Positions 7,745 through 16,768 of a DNA stretch of 42,538 nucleotides are shown here, one piece after another. Origin of the DNA: Nocardia concava NBRC 100430 (GTDB lineage Bacteria; Actinomycetota; Actinomycetes; Mycobacteriales; Mycobacteriaceae); assembly GCF_000308815.1 (NCBI RefSeq), contig NZ_BAFX01000096.1, forward strand, positions 1-42,538, read 5' to 3'. The notes under the pieces were generated by a model. That model was not told where the DNA came from. It searched no databases and was given only the letters and a program-made list of their open reading frames with translations. Position numbers and translations under genes: made by a program. Positions within the stretch are counted from its first letter, which is position 1, and the number at the start of each line of letters is the position of its first letter.

Positions 7745-8440
7745 TCAGGGGAGGTCGGAGAAGCGGACCGTGTGGGCGACTGCGCTGACGTGCAGGCCGT
7801 CGGACCGCGGGGTGATGGCGGTCAGCTTCGCGCCCAGGGGTAGCTGCTGCAGCGGCACTGTGAAGGTGAGGCTGGGGCCCAAGAGGGCCAAGGGAATCGA
7901 TACGCCGCTGGATGCGGGCTCGACCGAGACCGGGGTGATCTCGATGCCGCTGTCGGTCGGTGCGACGGTGACGATGACTGTGGCGGGCACCTGAAGACCT
8001 TGGACGGAGAAGGTGCCGGTGGCGCGTAGGCCCTCGGGGCTGTCGGAGATCGATTCGATGCCCTCCGGCGCGTACTTCTGGACGACGTCGTAGGGCACCA
8101 CGGCTGTCGCGGTGGCCGTTCCCGCAACGAGATTCGTCGTGCGCTTGTTCAGCAGGTCATCCAATTTCGCGGTGACGTCGTTCAAGGTGACATCCAGGTC
8201 GTGGACGGTGATGTTCTGTTCGCTCCAGTCCCCCACGTTGATTCGGACGTCGTCGTACGTTCCGTCGATCGCCTGGGTCAGGAAGGGGAAGCCGCGGATC
8301 TCGACCCGGGGCTGGTGCGGCAGCTTGTACTGCGCCGCGATCTCGCGGGCGATCTCGTTCTGCGCGGTCACGACCGCGACCCGGTCGCCCACGACCAATG
8401 CGATGCCCAACACCACGATCAATATCAGCAGCGCGCGCAT
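7745..8440 (-). CDS. DUF2993 (LmeA-like) phospholipid-binding-type protein
   Basis: 231 residues. Residues 1-27 form a signal peptide or N-terminal membrane anchor (MRALLILIVVLGIALVVGD). The rest is a beta-rich extracytoplasmic domain of the DUF2993 type: 'PRVEIRGFPFLTQAIDGTYDDV', 'ITVHDLDVTLNDVTAKL' and 'LTFTVPLQQLPLGAKLTAI'. A mycobacterial member, LmeA, binds phospholipid and supports mannan elongation on lipomannan; whether this copy has that role is inference. The ATG at 8440 follows GGGTGGG. It is divergent from the peptide-binding lipoprotein gene with a 152-bp gap. Confidence 0.85.
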   Translation of the reverse strand: MRALLILIVVLGIALVVGDRVAVVTAQNEIAREIAAQYKLPHQPRVEIRGFPFLTQAIDGTYDDVRINVGDWSEQNITVHDLDVTLNDVTAKLDDLLNKRTTNLVAGTATATAVVPYDVVQKYAPEGIESISDSPEGLRATGTFSVQGLQVPATVIVTVAPTDSGIEITPVSVEPASSGVSIPLALLGPSLTFTVPLQQLPLGAKLTAITPRSDGLHVSAVAHTVRFSDLP

Positions 8441-8592
8441 ACACCCACCCGTTCGTCCATACCCACCATCATGCTGGGAATCGGGCCGGGAGGCAGATGC
8501 CGATCTTGATCTTTAAATTCTGATGTCAAACCCCCAGGGGGAGAACAATTTCCCGTTACGCTCTGCCGACACGCCGGATTTCGGGAGAGATC

Positions 8593-10191
8593 ATGAAGAG
8601 ACGGACGCTCACCGCCCTATGTTTTGCGGCCCTGCTGGCCGCGGGACCCGCGCTGGCGGGGTGCTCCTCCAGCGACGGAGGAGGCGACGACTTTGTCGTC
8701 GTGAATGCCGGTGAACCGCAGAATCCGCTGGTTCCGAGCAATACCAACGAGAATCAGGGTGGCCGGGTCGTCGACCGGCTGTTCGCGGGGTTGAAGTATT
8801 ACGACGTCGACGGGAAGTCGTACAACGAGCTCGCGCAGTCCATCGAGTCGGCGGATCGCCAGCACTACAAGATCACGATCAAGCCGGACTGGACCTTCAC
8901 CGACGGTACGGCGGTAACGGCGAAGTCGTTCGTCGACGCCTGGAACTTCGGGGCGCTGGGCACCAACGGGCAGCTGAGCAGCTGGGTGTTCTCGCCGATC
9001 GCCGGCTACGACGACGTCTCGGCGAATCCGCCGAAGGCCCAGACCATGAGTGGGCTGAAGGTGGTCGACGATCGCACGTTCACCGTCGATCTCACCCAGC
9101 CGTCGATGGATTTCGAACTGTCCCTGGGCTTCTCGCCGTTCTATCCACTACCTGACGTGGCCTACAAGGACATGAAGGCGTTCGGCGAACATCCGGTCGG
9201 CAACGGCCCCTACGAGCTGACCAACTGGGAACACAATGTCAAGATCGAGGTGAAGCCGAACCCCGGCTATCACGGCGGACGGCCCGCGAAGAACAAGGGC
9301 CTGCGGTTCATGATGTACCAGACCTTCGAGACCGCCTACGCCGATCTGCTCGCCGGTCATCTCGACGCCCTCGACACGGTCCCCGACGGCTCGCTCGCGC
9401 TCTACAAGAAGGAGCTCGGCGACCGCGCCATCGACCACCCCACCGCACAGAACCTGCACATCGGATTCCCGAAGGATCTGCCGCACTTCGGCGGCGCCGA
9501 GGGCGTGCTGCGCCGCAAGGCCATCTCCATGTCGATCAACCGGGAACAGATCTGCGCCAATATCTTCCACGGCGCCCGCCTGCCCGCCCGCGACTTCACC
9601 GCCTCCACCCTGCCCGGATTCCGCGGCGACCTGCCCGGCGTGCAATGGCTGGCCTACAACCCCGACGAGGCCAAGAAGCTGTGGGCCCAGGCCGATGCCA
9701 TCTCCCCGTGGTCGGGCGCACTGCAGATCGCCTACAACTCCGACGGCGGCCACCAGGCCGTCATCGAGGCCATCGCCAACAGCGTGAAGAACACCCTCGG
9801 CATCGCCGCCGAACCCTTCCCCTACCCGACCTTCAAGAACCTGCGCGACGAGGTCACCCATCGCACGGTCGGCAAGGCCTTCCGCTACGCGTGGCAGGGC
9901 GACTACCCGTCGATGTTCGAATTCCTCACCTCGCAGTACCTGACGGGTTCGGAAACCAACGACGTCGATTACGCCAACCCGGAATTCGACCGCCTGCTCA
10001 AGGCCGCCTTGGCCGCGCCCGCTCCCGACCAGGCCTGGACTCTGCTCGCCCAGGCCCAGACCCTGCTGCTCGCCGATATGGCCGATATCCCGGTCCTGGA
10101 ATACAACGCCGCCTCGGCCCGCTCGGACCGGGTCAAGGCGCAGGTCAGCTGGGCCGGGCTGTTCGACTTCGAGAACATCGAGGTCAAATAG
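8593..10191 (+). CDS. Peptide ABC transporter substrate-binding lipoprotein (family 5)
   Basis: 532 residues. The signal MKRRTLTALCFAALLAAGPALAG ends in an LAGC lipobox (Cys near residue 24). The mature part is a family 5 solute-binding protein (DppA/OppA type): 'RVVDRLFAGLKYYD', 'WTFTDGTAVTAKSFVDAWNF', 'HPVGNGPYEL', 'RFMMYQTFETAYADL', 'RRKAISMSINREQI'. It should capture oligopeptides or similar ligands at the membrane surface. No permease or ATPase genes lie next to it, so it is an orphan or works with a transporter elsewhere. GGGAGAG precedes the ATG. It ends 3 bases before the convergent dehydrogenase stop. Confidence 0.92.
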   Translation: MKRRTLTALCFAALLAAGPALAGCSSSDGGGDDFVVVNAGEPQNPLVPSNTNENQGGRVVDRLFAGLKYYDVDGKSYNELAQSIESADRQHYKITIKPDWTFTDGTAVTAKSFVDAWNFGALGTNGQLSSWVFSPIAGYDDVSANPPKAQTMSGLKVVDDRTFTVDLTQPSMDFELSLGFSPFYPLPDVAYKDMKAFGEHPVGNGPYELTNWEHNVKIEVKPNPGYHGGRPAKNKGLRFMMYQTFETAYADLLAGHLDALDTVPDGSLALYKKELGDRAIDHPTAQNLHIGFPKDLPHFGGAEGVLRRKAISMSINREQICANIFHGARLPARDFTASTLPGFRGDLPGVQWLAYNPDEAKKLWAQADAISPWSGALQIAYNSDGGHQAVIEAIANSVKNTLGIAAEPFPYPTFKNLRDEVTHRTVGKAFRYAWQGDYPSMFEFLTSQYLTGSETNDVDYANPEFDRLLKAALAAPAPDQAWTLLAQAQTLLLADMADIPVLEYNAASARSDRVKAQVSWAGLFDFENIEVK

Positions 10192-10194
10192 CGG

Positions 10195-11310
10195 TCAGTC
10201 GAAGGTGATCACCTGGCGGAGGGCATGACCGGAGGCCAGGTCGTCCATGGCCTCGTTGATGTCCTCCAGCTGGATGTGGGAGGAGATGAGACGTTCCACC
10301 GGGAGTATGCCCTCGCGCCACATGGTGACGAATTCGGGAATGTCGCGTGAGGGGACGGCCGAGCCCAGGTAGCTGCCGATGATCGAGCGGCCCTGGGCCA
10401 CCAGGCCCAGCGGTGAAATGCTGGCGCGGGCGTCGGGGGCGGGAAGCCCGACGGTGACTGTGGTGCCGCCGGGAGCGGTTGCGGCCACGGCGGTTTCGAA
10501 GGCGCGGATATTTCCCGCGGCCTCGATCACTACCTCGGCCTGGATGTTCTCGGCGGCGATCTCCTGCGGGGTGTAGGCGGCGGTCGCACCCAATTCCATG
10601 GCGGTCTTGACCTTTTCGGGGACGGTGTCGACGGCGATCACCTCGCGCGCGGTACCCGCCCGGAGAGCGGCGGCCACCAGAACGGCGGCCATGCCCACGC
10701 CGCCGAGGCCGACGACCATAATGCGGTCGGAGGGCGCGGGTTTGGCGGAATTGAGGAGCGCGCCGCCACCGGTCAGGACCGCGCAGCCAAGGACGGCCGC
10801 GACCTCCGGCGGCACGTCGTCGTCGACCGGGACAACCGAGTGGCGGTCGACGACGGCGTGCGTTGCGAAGGCCGAAACACCCAGGTGGTGGTGCACTTCC
10901 TCGCCGTCGCGGAGCAGACGCCTGCCGCCCGAGAGCAATTCGCCCGCGTTGTTGGCCAGGCTGCCGGGCTCACAGGGGGTGCGGCCGTCGGTGGCGCAAC
11001 CCGCGCAGTTTCCGCAGCGGGGCAGGAAGGTCATGACCACGCGCTGGCCGACCTGGATATCGGTCTCGCCGGGGCCGAGGGCTTCGACGATGCCGGACGC
11101 CTCATGCCCCAGCAGCATCGGAACCGGGCGGACGCGATTGCCGTCCACGACGGACAGGTCCGAATGGCACAGGCCCGCCGCCTCGATGCGAACCAGTAGT
11201 TCGCCGGGCCCGGGCTCGCCCAGTTCCAGCTCGGAGATGACGATCGGCTTCGAGTCGGCGAACGGCGTCTGCGCGCCGATGGTTTCCAGGACGGCACCAC
11301 GAATCCTCAT
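10195..11310 (-). CDS. Zinc-dependent medium-chain alcohol dehydrogenase
   Basis: 371 residues, full length for class III-like zinc MDR dehydrogenases. The catalytic zinc ligands are visible in GLCHSD (Cys near residue 47) and GHEASG (His near 69). The structural zinc lobe is intact: CGNCAGCATDGRTPC carries the C-x2-C-x2-C-x7-C spacing. The cofactor loop is GLGGVG, followed by an acidic VDTVPEK segment that favours NAD(H). The enzyme should interconvert alcohols and aldehydes in the cytoplasm; the substrate is not predictable. It is divergent from the methyltransferase gene, 75 bp away. Confidence 0.92.
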   Translation of the reverse strand: MRIRGAVLETIGAQTPFADSKPIVISELELGEPGPGELLVRIEAAGLCHSDLSVVDGNRVRPVPMLLGHEASGIVEALGPGETDIQVGQRVVMTFLPRCGNCAGCATDGRTPCEPGSLANNAGELLSGGRRLLRDGEEVHHHLGVSAFATHAVVDRHSVVPVDDDVPPEVAAVLGCAVLTGGGALLNSAKPAPSDRIMVVGLGGVGMAAVLVAAALRAGTAREVIAVDTVPEKVKTAMELGATAAYTPQEIAAENIQAEVVIEAAGNIRAFETAVAATAPGGTTVTVGLPAPDARASISPLGLVAQGRSIIGSYLGSAVPSRDIPEFVTMWREGILPVERLISSHIQLEDINEAMDDLASGHALRQVITFD

Positions 11311-11385
11311 GCGCCCGACGCTACTCCATCAAACCTTCCCAGACAGTTGGAAATCTGCTTCGATGGAGGCCGGACAGGAGCACAC

Positions 11386-12036
11386 ATGAGCACATCGCTG
11401 ACCACGGGCAATCGCGCCTTCAACCACGTGGTGACGCAGTTCTTCGGCAACGTCGCCCGCGCCTACGACACCGCCGCCCTGCAGCACGTCGTCTACCGGC
11501 CGCCGCAGGACCAGGTGCTGTCCGAACTCCGCCGTGCGGGGTCGCGGCGCATCGCCGATATCGGTTGCGGCACCGGCATTCTCACCGCCCGCATCCAGCG
11601 CGAATTGCAGCCCGAGGCGGTGTACGGAGTGGACGCCTCGGCGGGCATGCTGGCTCAGGCCCGCGCGCGTTCACAGGCCGTGGAGTGGCGGCAGTCCGCC
11701 GCCGAGCATCTGCCGTTCGCGGACGGTGAGCTGGACGCCGTGGTCTCGACCAGCGCGTTCCACTTCTTCGACCATCCGGTCGCGCTGCGCGAGTTCCACC
11801 GCGTGCTGTCCCCCGGCGGCCTGGTGGCCATTGCGACCATGCACCCTTCCGGCCGGACCTCGCGCCCGATTCAGCGGCTCACCCGCAGCCCCATGTTCCC
11901 GGCCCACGCGCCGTCGCCGACCGAAACCCGGAAGCTGTTGGAGGACGCCGGTTTCGAGGTCGTGGACCAGCGCAAGATCGCCCGACCACTGCCCTCCTGG
12001 CTGATTCCGGACGTCATCACCGTCGGCCGCGGCTAG
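11386..12036 (+). CDS. Class I SAM-dependent methyltransferase
   Basis: 216 residues. Motif I is ADIGCGTG, followed by the acidic motif 'VYGVDASAGML'; motif IV-like 'LDAVVSTSAFHFFDHPVALREF' and 'LSPGGLVAIATM' complete a UbiE/COQ5-type (Methyltransf_11) fold. The ATG at 11386 is chosen because CAGGAG lies 6 nt upstream; a longer reading from 11347 adds 13 residues with no ribosome site. The substrate is unknown. It converges with the gene ending at 12038, leaving one base between stops. Confidence 0.85.
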   Translation: MSTSLTTGNRAFNHVVTQFFGNVARAYDTAALQHVVYRPPQDQVLSELRRAGSRRIADIGCGTGILTARIQRELQPEAVYGVDASAGMLAQARARSQAVEWRQSAAEHLPFADGELDAVVSTSAFHFFDHPVALREFHRVLSPGGLVAIATMHPSGRTSRPIQRLTRSPMFPAHAPSPTETRKLLEDAGFEVVDQRKIARPLPSWLIPDVITVGRG

Positions 12037-12037
12037 C

Positions 12038-12823
12038 TCATTTACCCGGATTGTCGGCGCCGCGGAAACAGACGGTGAGCTGGAGCTTGCTCCACACGAC
12101 CCAGACGGCTCCGCGGCCGTCGCGGGGACAGCCCGCACCCGAGGTGGAATTCTCGAAGACGGCGGTCGCCTGCACGATGTGATCGCCGGACGTGGCGCAG
12201 TCCACCTTGGACGGCACATCCATATTGGTGGTGTCGTAGCAGACGCCCACGCGCCAATCGAAGGTCAGGCACAGGTGGTAGCGCACCTTGCCGGTCTTGT
12301 CCTTCGGGGCCGATTCGAGGGTGTAGAGCGGACCGCTGCACGGTTCCGGACCGTTCTGCAGCACACGGTAATTCGCGTCGATCGACTTGCAATCGGAGGG
12401 TTCGGGCGCCCCGGCCTTCCAGGTGGGGGCGCCCGAGGAATCCCGGGCCGACTGGATCGGCACCTCGGCGCAGTCGCCAGGCTTGAGCGCCGCCATCGGA
12501 TCGGCCTTCGGTTTCACGGCGGTCGGCGCGAGGTCACCGGCGCGAACCAGTTCCGGCGGCGCGGCGACGGCGCGGCCCGCGATCGTGTCATGGTGCACGA
12601 ACGGCAGATTCGAGCCCACCGCGGCGAAAACCAATACCCAGCCGACGATGGCCAGCGCCGCGACCACGCGCTGTCGACGCGCCCCGACCGGCGGTGTCGC
12701 ACCGGTCGGATCGGCGAACGCGCGATTCTGGTGACCGATCGCCTTGACGCCGAGCGCGGCCGCCGCGGACAGCAGGATGATCGCCATCCCGACCACAACC
12801 CACACGCGTTGAATCCCCTCCAC
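12038..12823 (-). CDS. LppU/SCO3897-like membrane protein
   Basis: 261 residues from a GTG at 12823 with GAGGTCGGGG upstream. Two membrane segments (near residues 5-25, VVVGMAIILLSAAAALGV, and 55-75, VVAALAIVGWVLVFAAVG) are joined by a short loop. They are followed by an extracytoplasmic domain with regularly spaced cysteines ('PGDCAEVPI', 'SDCKSIDANY', 'EPCSGPLY', 'HLCLTFDWRVGVCYDT', 'VDCATSGDHIVQATAVF', 'GAGCPRD', 'TVCFRG'), suggesting disulfides. The Cys pattern and the GDC / C...NYRV / GVCYD layout recall the LppU/SCO3897 family. Function unknown. Confidence 0.7.
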   Translation of the reverse strand: MEGIQRVWVVVGMAIILLSAAAALGVKAIGHQNRAFADPTGATPPVGARRQRVVAALAIVGWVLVFAAVGSNLPFVHHDTIAGRAVAAPPELVRAGDLAPTAVKPKADPMAALKPGDCAEVPIQSARDSSGAPTWKAGAPEPSDCKSIDANYRVLQNGPEPCSGPLYTLESAPKDKTGKVRYHLCLTFDWRVGVCYDTTNMDVPSKVDCATSGDHIVQATAVFENSTSGAGCPRDGRGAVWVVWSKLQLTVCFRGADNPGK

Positions 12824-12963
12824 CAACCCCGACCTCGATCGATTGCAAGCTATCGCACCCGAGGACAACCGGGCAATCCGGCGGTCCGGCCGGGCACGCG
12901 GTGGAATGCTGGACACCGCCGGGGCATTCCCGGCGACAAACCCCTAGAACCGAAGGATTTCCA

Positions 12964-13739
12964 GTGCTCACCACCGATTTCGTCAACGGTTCCCCCAGCT
13001 GGCTCGATCTCGGCAGCCCGAGCCCGGCGCGGCCGCCGCCTTCTACGCGGCCGTGTTCGGCTGGCAGTTCCAGTCCGCCGGGCCCGATGCCGGCGGTTAC
13101 GGCATGTTCCAGCTCGACGGCAAGACCGTCGCGGGTCTCGGCCCGCTCACCGAGGAGGGCGCGCGCTCGGCCTGGACGGTCTACTTCCAGACGCCCGACG
13201 CCGACGCCACCGCCAAGGCCGCTGAGCAGGCCGGGGCCACCATTCGCACCGAGGCCTTCGACATCCCCGGCGCGGGCCGCATGGCCAATCTGACCGGGCC
13301 GCTGGGCGCGCAGTTCGCGGTCTGGCAGCCGGGCGAATTCGCCGGATTCGAGATCGCCGACACCGCGGGCGCACTGGTGTGGGTGGAACTGCACGTCTCC
13401 GACCCCGCGGTCGCCGCGGCGTTCTACACGACGGTGTTCGATTGGCGCGCAGCGCAATCCGACATGCCGGATATGCCGTACACCATCCTGTCCCCCGGTG
13501 AGGGCGACCAGGAGGCGAGGAGCTTCGGCGGTATCGCTCCGCTGCAGCCGGGTGAGCATCCGCACTGGCTGCCGTATTTCGGTGTCGAGGATGTCGACGG
13601 CCGGGTGGACGCGGCCGCCGCGGCGTCCGGGACCATCATCGTGCCCGCCATGGACATTCCGACCGTGGGCCGCTTCGCCATCCTCGCCGACCCATTCGGT
13701 GCGCTGTTCGCCCTGCTGAAGCCCGAAGTCCCCGCCTAG
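12964..13739 (+). pseudogene. Two-domain VOC (glyoxalase/dioxygenase-fold) protein, frameshifted near the N-terminus
   Basis: AAGGA precedes a GTG at 12964 that reads LTTDFVNGSPSWLDLGSPSP, the normal opening of a VOC protein, then becomes nonsense. From 13029 the next frame carries AAAAFYAAVFGWQ, exactly the continuation expected, and stays open to TAG at 13737-13739. Adding one G or C in the CCCGG at 13023-13027 would restore a product of about 258 residues with two VOC domains (second one from 'GALVWVELHVSDPAVAAAFYTTVFDW'). As written, only a product starting at the GTG at 13053 would be made, missing the first strand and helix. This is either a true inactivation or an assembly error. Substrate unknown. 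Confidence 0.8.
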
Positions 13740-13754
13740 GCCACAGCATCGACT

Positions 13755-13831
13755 CGTCATCCCGGCATGCTTCTTGGCCGGGATCCACACCGGCCAGGGT
13801 GGATTCCGGCCAAACGCACGCCGGAATGACG
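13755..13831. repeat. Dispersed imperfect palindromic repeat, copy 1 (77 bp)
   Basis: The outer arms CGTCATCCCGGC (13755-13766) and GCCGGAATGACG (13820-13831) and the inner arms TTGGCCGGGATCCAC (13774-13788) and GTGGATTCCGGCCAA (13799-13813) fold on themselves with few mismatches. A second copy lies at 36550-36625. Here it fills the gap between the VOC gene and the convergent pentapeptide-repeat gene. Confidence 0.85.
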
Positions 13832-13841
13832 GGCGGGACGC

Positions 13842-15278
13842 TCAGGCGGCAGGATCCTTCGCCGACTCGGCCAGCGCCGGGGGCCAGAGGGTGGGGGTGA
13901 TGTTGGCTGGTTTGGTGTTGGGGCTGGCTTCCCAGTCGAAATGCACGCCCACCCAGGCTCGGGGGCGGTCGAAGGCGACGGCGCGGGCGTCGAAGGAGGC
14001 GCGGCGGAAGGAGATGTCGCCGAAGAAGTCTCCGCCGGCGAAGGTCACCGAGCGGCCGGAGAAGACGGCGTCGGCGAAGGACACCTTGCCGTGGTACTCG
14101 GCCCGGGCGAAGGACACCTCCTGGGTGCGGCCGGTGCGCCAGCGGACCTGCGCGCCGAGCTGGGCGCAGTCGAAGGAACTCGACTCGGTGTAGAAGCGAG
14201 AATCGGCGAAGGTGACTCGCGCACCGCGGAATTCGGCCCCGGTGAAGGTCGCCCGCTCCCCGTCGAAGACCGCCCGCTCGAAAGAGGTCAGTTCGGCGGC
14301 AAAGACCGCGTTGGCGAAGCTGGCCCGCTCGCCCGCGAAGGTGGTGCGGGCGAAAGCGGTACGCGCGCCGCCGAATTGCGCGCCCTCGAAGCTGACGCCG
14401 CCCCCGAAGGTCGCCTCGGTGAAGGTCGTTCCCGCCTGCTCGTGGTCGGCCCGGCCCACCTGGGTGTGCGCGAAGACCGCGCGGTCGAAGCTGGCGGTGC
14501 TGCGGAAGATCGCCCCGCGGAAGGTGACCCGCTTGCCGAGGAAACGAACCTTCTCGAAGCTGACCGTGCGGCCGCTGAGAAACATGGCGTTGGTGAAGCG
14601 GGTATTGCGGCCCGCGAACACCGCGTACCGGAAGTCGGCGTCCTCGAAGACCGCGTCGGTGAAGTCGAAATCGCAGTCACACCATTGGGTTTCGGCGGCG
14701 GGCCGCAGATGCTGGGCGATCACCCGCACGATGGTGTCGCGCACCTGCCGATCGTTCTGGCGATAGGTGAAAACCCGCTCCACCGCGGTGCCGTGATCCT
14801 CGATGCGCTGCGATTTGGAGACCAGGTGACTGGCCCCCTCCTCGGGTTGATACGGCAGCCGCAGGTACCCGCACAGCACGTCCACGCACTGCTGGCGCCG
14901 CCAGCGCGCCGAGAACTCGTCGGCCACCCCGGCCATGGCGTAGACCCCGGCGATGCGCACCGCCACATCGGGATCCCCGAGCTGGCGGGCGGCGGCCCCG
15001 AAGACCTCCGCGAAGCGCCCCCGCTCGGTATCGCGCTGCCGCCGGTAGGCCACCACCAGGGCGACCGCGCCGCCGACACCGGCGGCTACCGCGAGCGAGA
15101 TCCGGCCCAGGTCCAGCTGATTCGGCGTCTCGGACTTGGCCCCGAGGAAATGCCACAGCGCCCACCAGGTGAGGCCCGCGATGGCGAGCCCGCCCAGCAC
15201 GGCGGCCAGCACCGACATCATCAGGCCCGACCGATGTACCGTCCGGCTCACCACCCCACCGAACCTCCACCGCCGCAT
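13842..15278 (-). CDS. Membrane-anchored pentapeptide-repeat protein
   Basis: 478 residues. Two membrane segments lie near residues 20-45 (SVLAAVLGGLAIAGLTWW) and 60-78 (ISLAVAAGVGGAVALVVAY). Residues about 80-195 are a soluble helical linker. From about 198 to 455 a long array of pentapeptide repeats follows, with F or L every fifth residue ('CDFDFTDAVFEDADFRYAVF', 'FANAVFAAELTSFERAVF', 'FTGAEFRGARVTFADSRF'), expected to form a right-handed quadrilateral beta-helix. The family includes gyrase-protecting DNA mimics, but the membrane anchor argues for another, unknown role. No operon partner is evident. Confidence 0.9.
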   Translation of the reverse strand: MRRWRFGGVVSRTVHRSGLMMSVLAAVLGGLAIAGLTWWALWHFLGAKSETPNQLDLGRISLAVAAGVGGAVALVVAYRRQRDTERGRFAEVFGAAARQLGDPDVAVRIAGVYAMAGVADEFSARWRRQQCVDVLCGYLRLPYQPEEGASHLVSKSQRIEDHGTAVERVFTYRQNDRQVRDTIVRVIAQHLRPAAETQWCDCDFDFTDAVFEDADFRYAVFAGRNTRFTNAMFLSGRTVSFEKVRFLGKRVTFRGAIFRSTASFDRAVFAHTQVGRADHEQAGTTFTEATFGGGVSFEGAQFGGARTAFARTTFAGERASFANAVFAAELTSFERAVFDGERATFTGAEFRGARVTFADSRFYTESSSFDCAQLGAQVRWRTGRTQEVSFARAEYHGKVSFADAVFSGRSVTFAGGDFFGDISFRRASFDARAVAFDRPRAWVGVHFDWEASPNTKPANITPTLWPPALAESAKDPAA

Positions 15279-15387
15279 AGCCGAAGGATAGCGATCCGAG
15301 CCCGGTCACGCAGGGGATGCGGGGATCGGATCGCAACTTCGCGCACCCCAAAAACCCGCCCTGTCAATCCGTTTCGCCCCAAATGCC

Positions 15388-15424
15388 GCGTCCACCCGGC
15401 GACAGTGGGTCGCCGGGCGGACGC
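15388..15424 (-). terminator. Terminator hairpin of the MFS gene
   Basis: GCGTCCACCCGGCGAC (15388-15403) faces GTCGCCGGGCGGACGC (15409-15424) with a 5-nt loop. Read on the minus strand the only mismatch becomes a G-U pair, so the 16-bp stem is complete. It lies 31 nt after the MFS stop. The T-run is short (GGCATTT), so termination is probable, not certain. Confidence 0.65.
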
Positions 15425-15454
15425 GAATCGGGCTATTCAGTAGAAACCAGGCGG

Positions 15455-16675
15455 TCAGGCCGCCACCGGAGCGGTCTCGGCCTTGCGGCGCAGGCCGATT
15501 CCCGCCGCGCCCAGGCAGGCCAGTGCCACCACGACCACGAACCACGGGAACACCGTGCTCAAGCCCCAGGTGGTCGCCGCCCAGCCCGCCACGACGGTCG
15601 GGATCGCCATCGCCGAGTAGGCCAGCAGGTAGTAGGCGGACATGGTCTCGCCCCGCTTGTGTTGCGGCACAACATTGGACAGGTGCCGCAGCGATCCGCC
15701 GAACCCGAGCCCGAAGGTGCCGCCCAGCAGGACACCGGCCAGCAGCACCAGCACCCAGTTGTGGGTGTTCAGCGCCGGAATGGTGATCACCAGTGCGATC
15801 GCCATGCCGATATCACCGGCGATGGCCGCGCGCCGGGCCGGAATCCCGCCCGCCACCGCCTGTGCCAGCGCGCCCGCCGTGGCGGTCGAGGCCACCACCG
15901 CGCCGCCGAACACCAGATTGTGGATGCCGGTCTTGGCCGAGGCCAGCGACGGGTACAGCGACAGCAGCACGCCCAGCACCGACCACGCCGCCATCACACC
16001 CAGCGCCGAGAACCAGAAGTCGCTGCGGATCTCCTGCGGCACAGCCGGTTTCGCAATGGTGATGCGCTGCCGCTGACGCGCCCCGTGCGGTTCCCGCAGC
16101 AGCAGCACACCGGCCGCGATGAGCACGCAGACCACGGTGATCACCACATACGGCGTGCGCAGCGGATGCGGCGCGTACTGCGCCAGCACCGCCGAGCCCA
16201 GAATCGCCACGGCCATGCCGACATTGAAGGCGACGCCGGACAGCTGCCCCGACCGCGCGCCCGCGTGCGGCCGCAGATCCAGCAGCGCCGCCGCGCCCGC
16301 CACCACGGTCGCGCCGACCGCCGCGCCGTGCAGCGCGCGGGCCAGCAGCAGCATGGCCACATTGTCGGCGAACAGGAACACGACCAGACCCAGGATCATG
16401 GTCGCGAAAGCGCCCAGCAGCACCGGCTTCCGACCCACCACATCGGAGATGCGACCGGCCACCAACACCGCACCCAGCGCCGCCACCGCATAGGCCGCGA
16501 AGACGAAAGTCGTTGTGAGCGGCGAGAAGTGCCAGCTCTGTTGATAGATCCCATACAGCGGCGCGGGCGCACCCGACACCCCCAGCGCCACCCCGCTGGC
16601 CGCGAGCACGAGTGCGTACGCCCAGGTCTGGCTGCCCTGCTCGGCTCGAGTCGCAACCATGGTTGCCGATGCCAT
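15455..16675 (-). CDS. MFS transporter (drug-exporter type)
   Basis: 406 residues with about 12 hydrophobic segments. The conserved loop between helices 2 and 3 is visible as 'AGRISDVVGRKPVLLG' and the motif around helix 4-5 as 'LLARALHGAAVGATVVAGAAALL'. It should be a proton-driven exporter in the cytoplasmic membrane; the substrate is not predictable. I chose the ATG at 16675 because a GGAGGG ribosome site lies 6 nt upstream; an ATG at 16687 (MEGS...) would place that site inside the gene. It is divergent from an ArsR-type regulator, and the 93-bp gap contains two matching palindromes, so transport is probably repressor-controlled and inducible. Confidence 0.9.
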   Translation of the reverse strand: MASATMVATRAEQGSQTWAYALVLAASGVALGVSGAPAPLYGIYQQSWHFSPLTTTFVFAAYAVAALGAVLVAGRISDVVGRKPVLLGAFATMILGLVVFLFADNVAMLLLARALHGAAVGATVVAGAAALLDLRPHAGARSGQLSGVAFNVGMAVAILGSAVLAQYAPHPLRTPYVVITVVCVLIAAGVLLLREPHGARQRQRITIAKPAVPQEIRSDFWFSALGVMAAWSVLGVLLSLYPSLASAKTGIHNLVFGGAVVASTATAGALAQAVAGGIPARRAAIAGDIGMAIALVITIPALNTHNWVLVLLAGVLLGGTFGLGFGGSLRHLSNVVPQHKRGETMSAYYLLAYSAMAIPTVVAGWAATTWGLSTVFPWFVVVVALACLGAAGIGLRRKAETAPVAA

Positions 16676-16694
16676 CGAACCCTCCATCAGGTAA

Positions 16695-16745
16695 GTTTGA
16701 TTGATATCGAACTCGACCATACGTCAGGTTCGATGATTATCAAAC
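16695..16745. promoter_or_regulatory. Paired 18-bp palindromic operators between the MFS and ArsR genes
   Basis: Two copies of GTTYGAT-N4-ATCRAAC are seen: GTTTGATTGATATCGAAC at 16695-16712 and GTTCGATGATTATCAAAC at 16728-16745. Their centres are 33 bp apart, about three helical turns. They occupy the only gap between the divergent genes and would be the expected binding sites of the ArsR-type product. Confidence 0.8.
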
Positions 16746-16768
16746 CAGTCATCCGAGTGAGGTAGGTC

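Noticed and set aside
13941..15443. Plus-strand 500-codon open frame opposite the pentapeptide-repeat gene
   Set aside because: The Glu-Gly-rich repeats are the mirror of pentapeptide-repeat codons; the minus-strand protein has clear family features.
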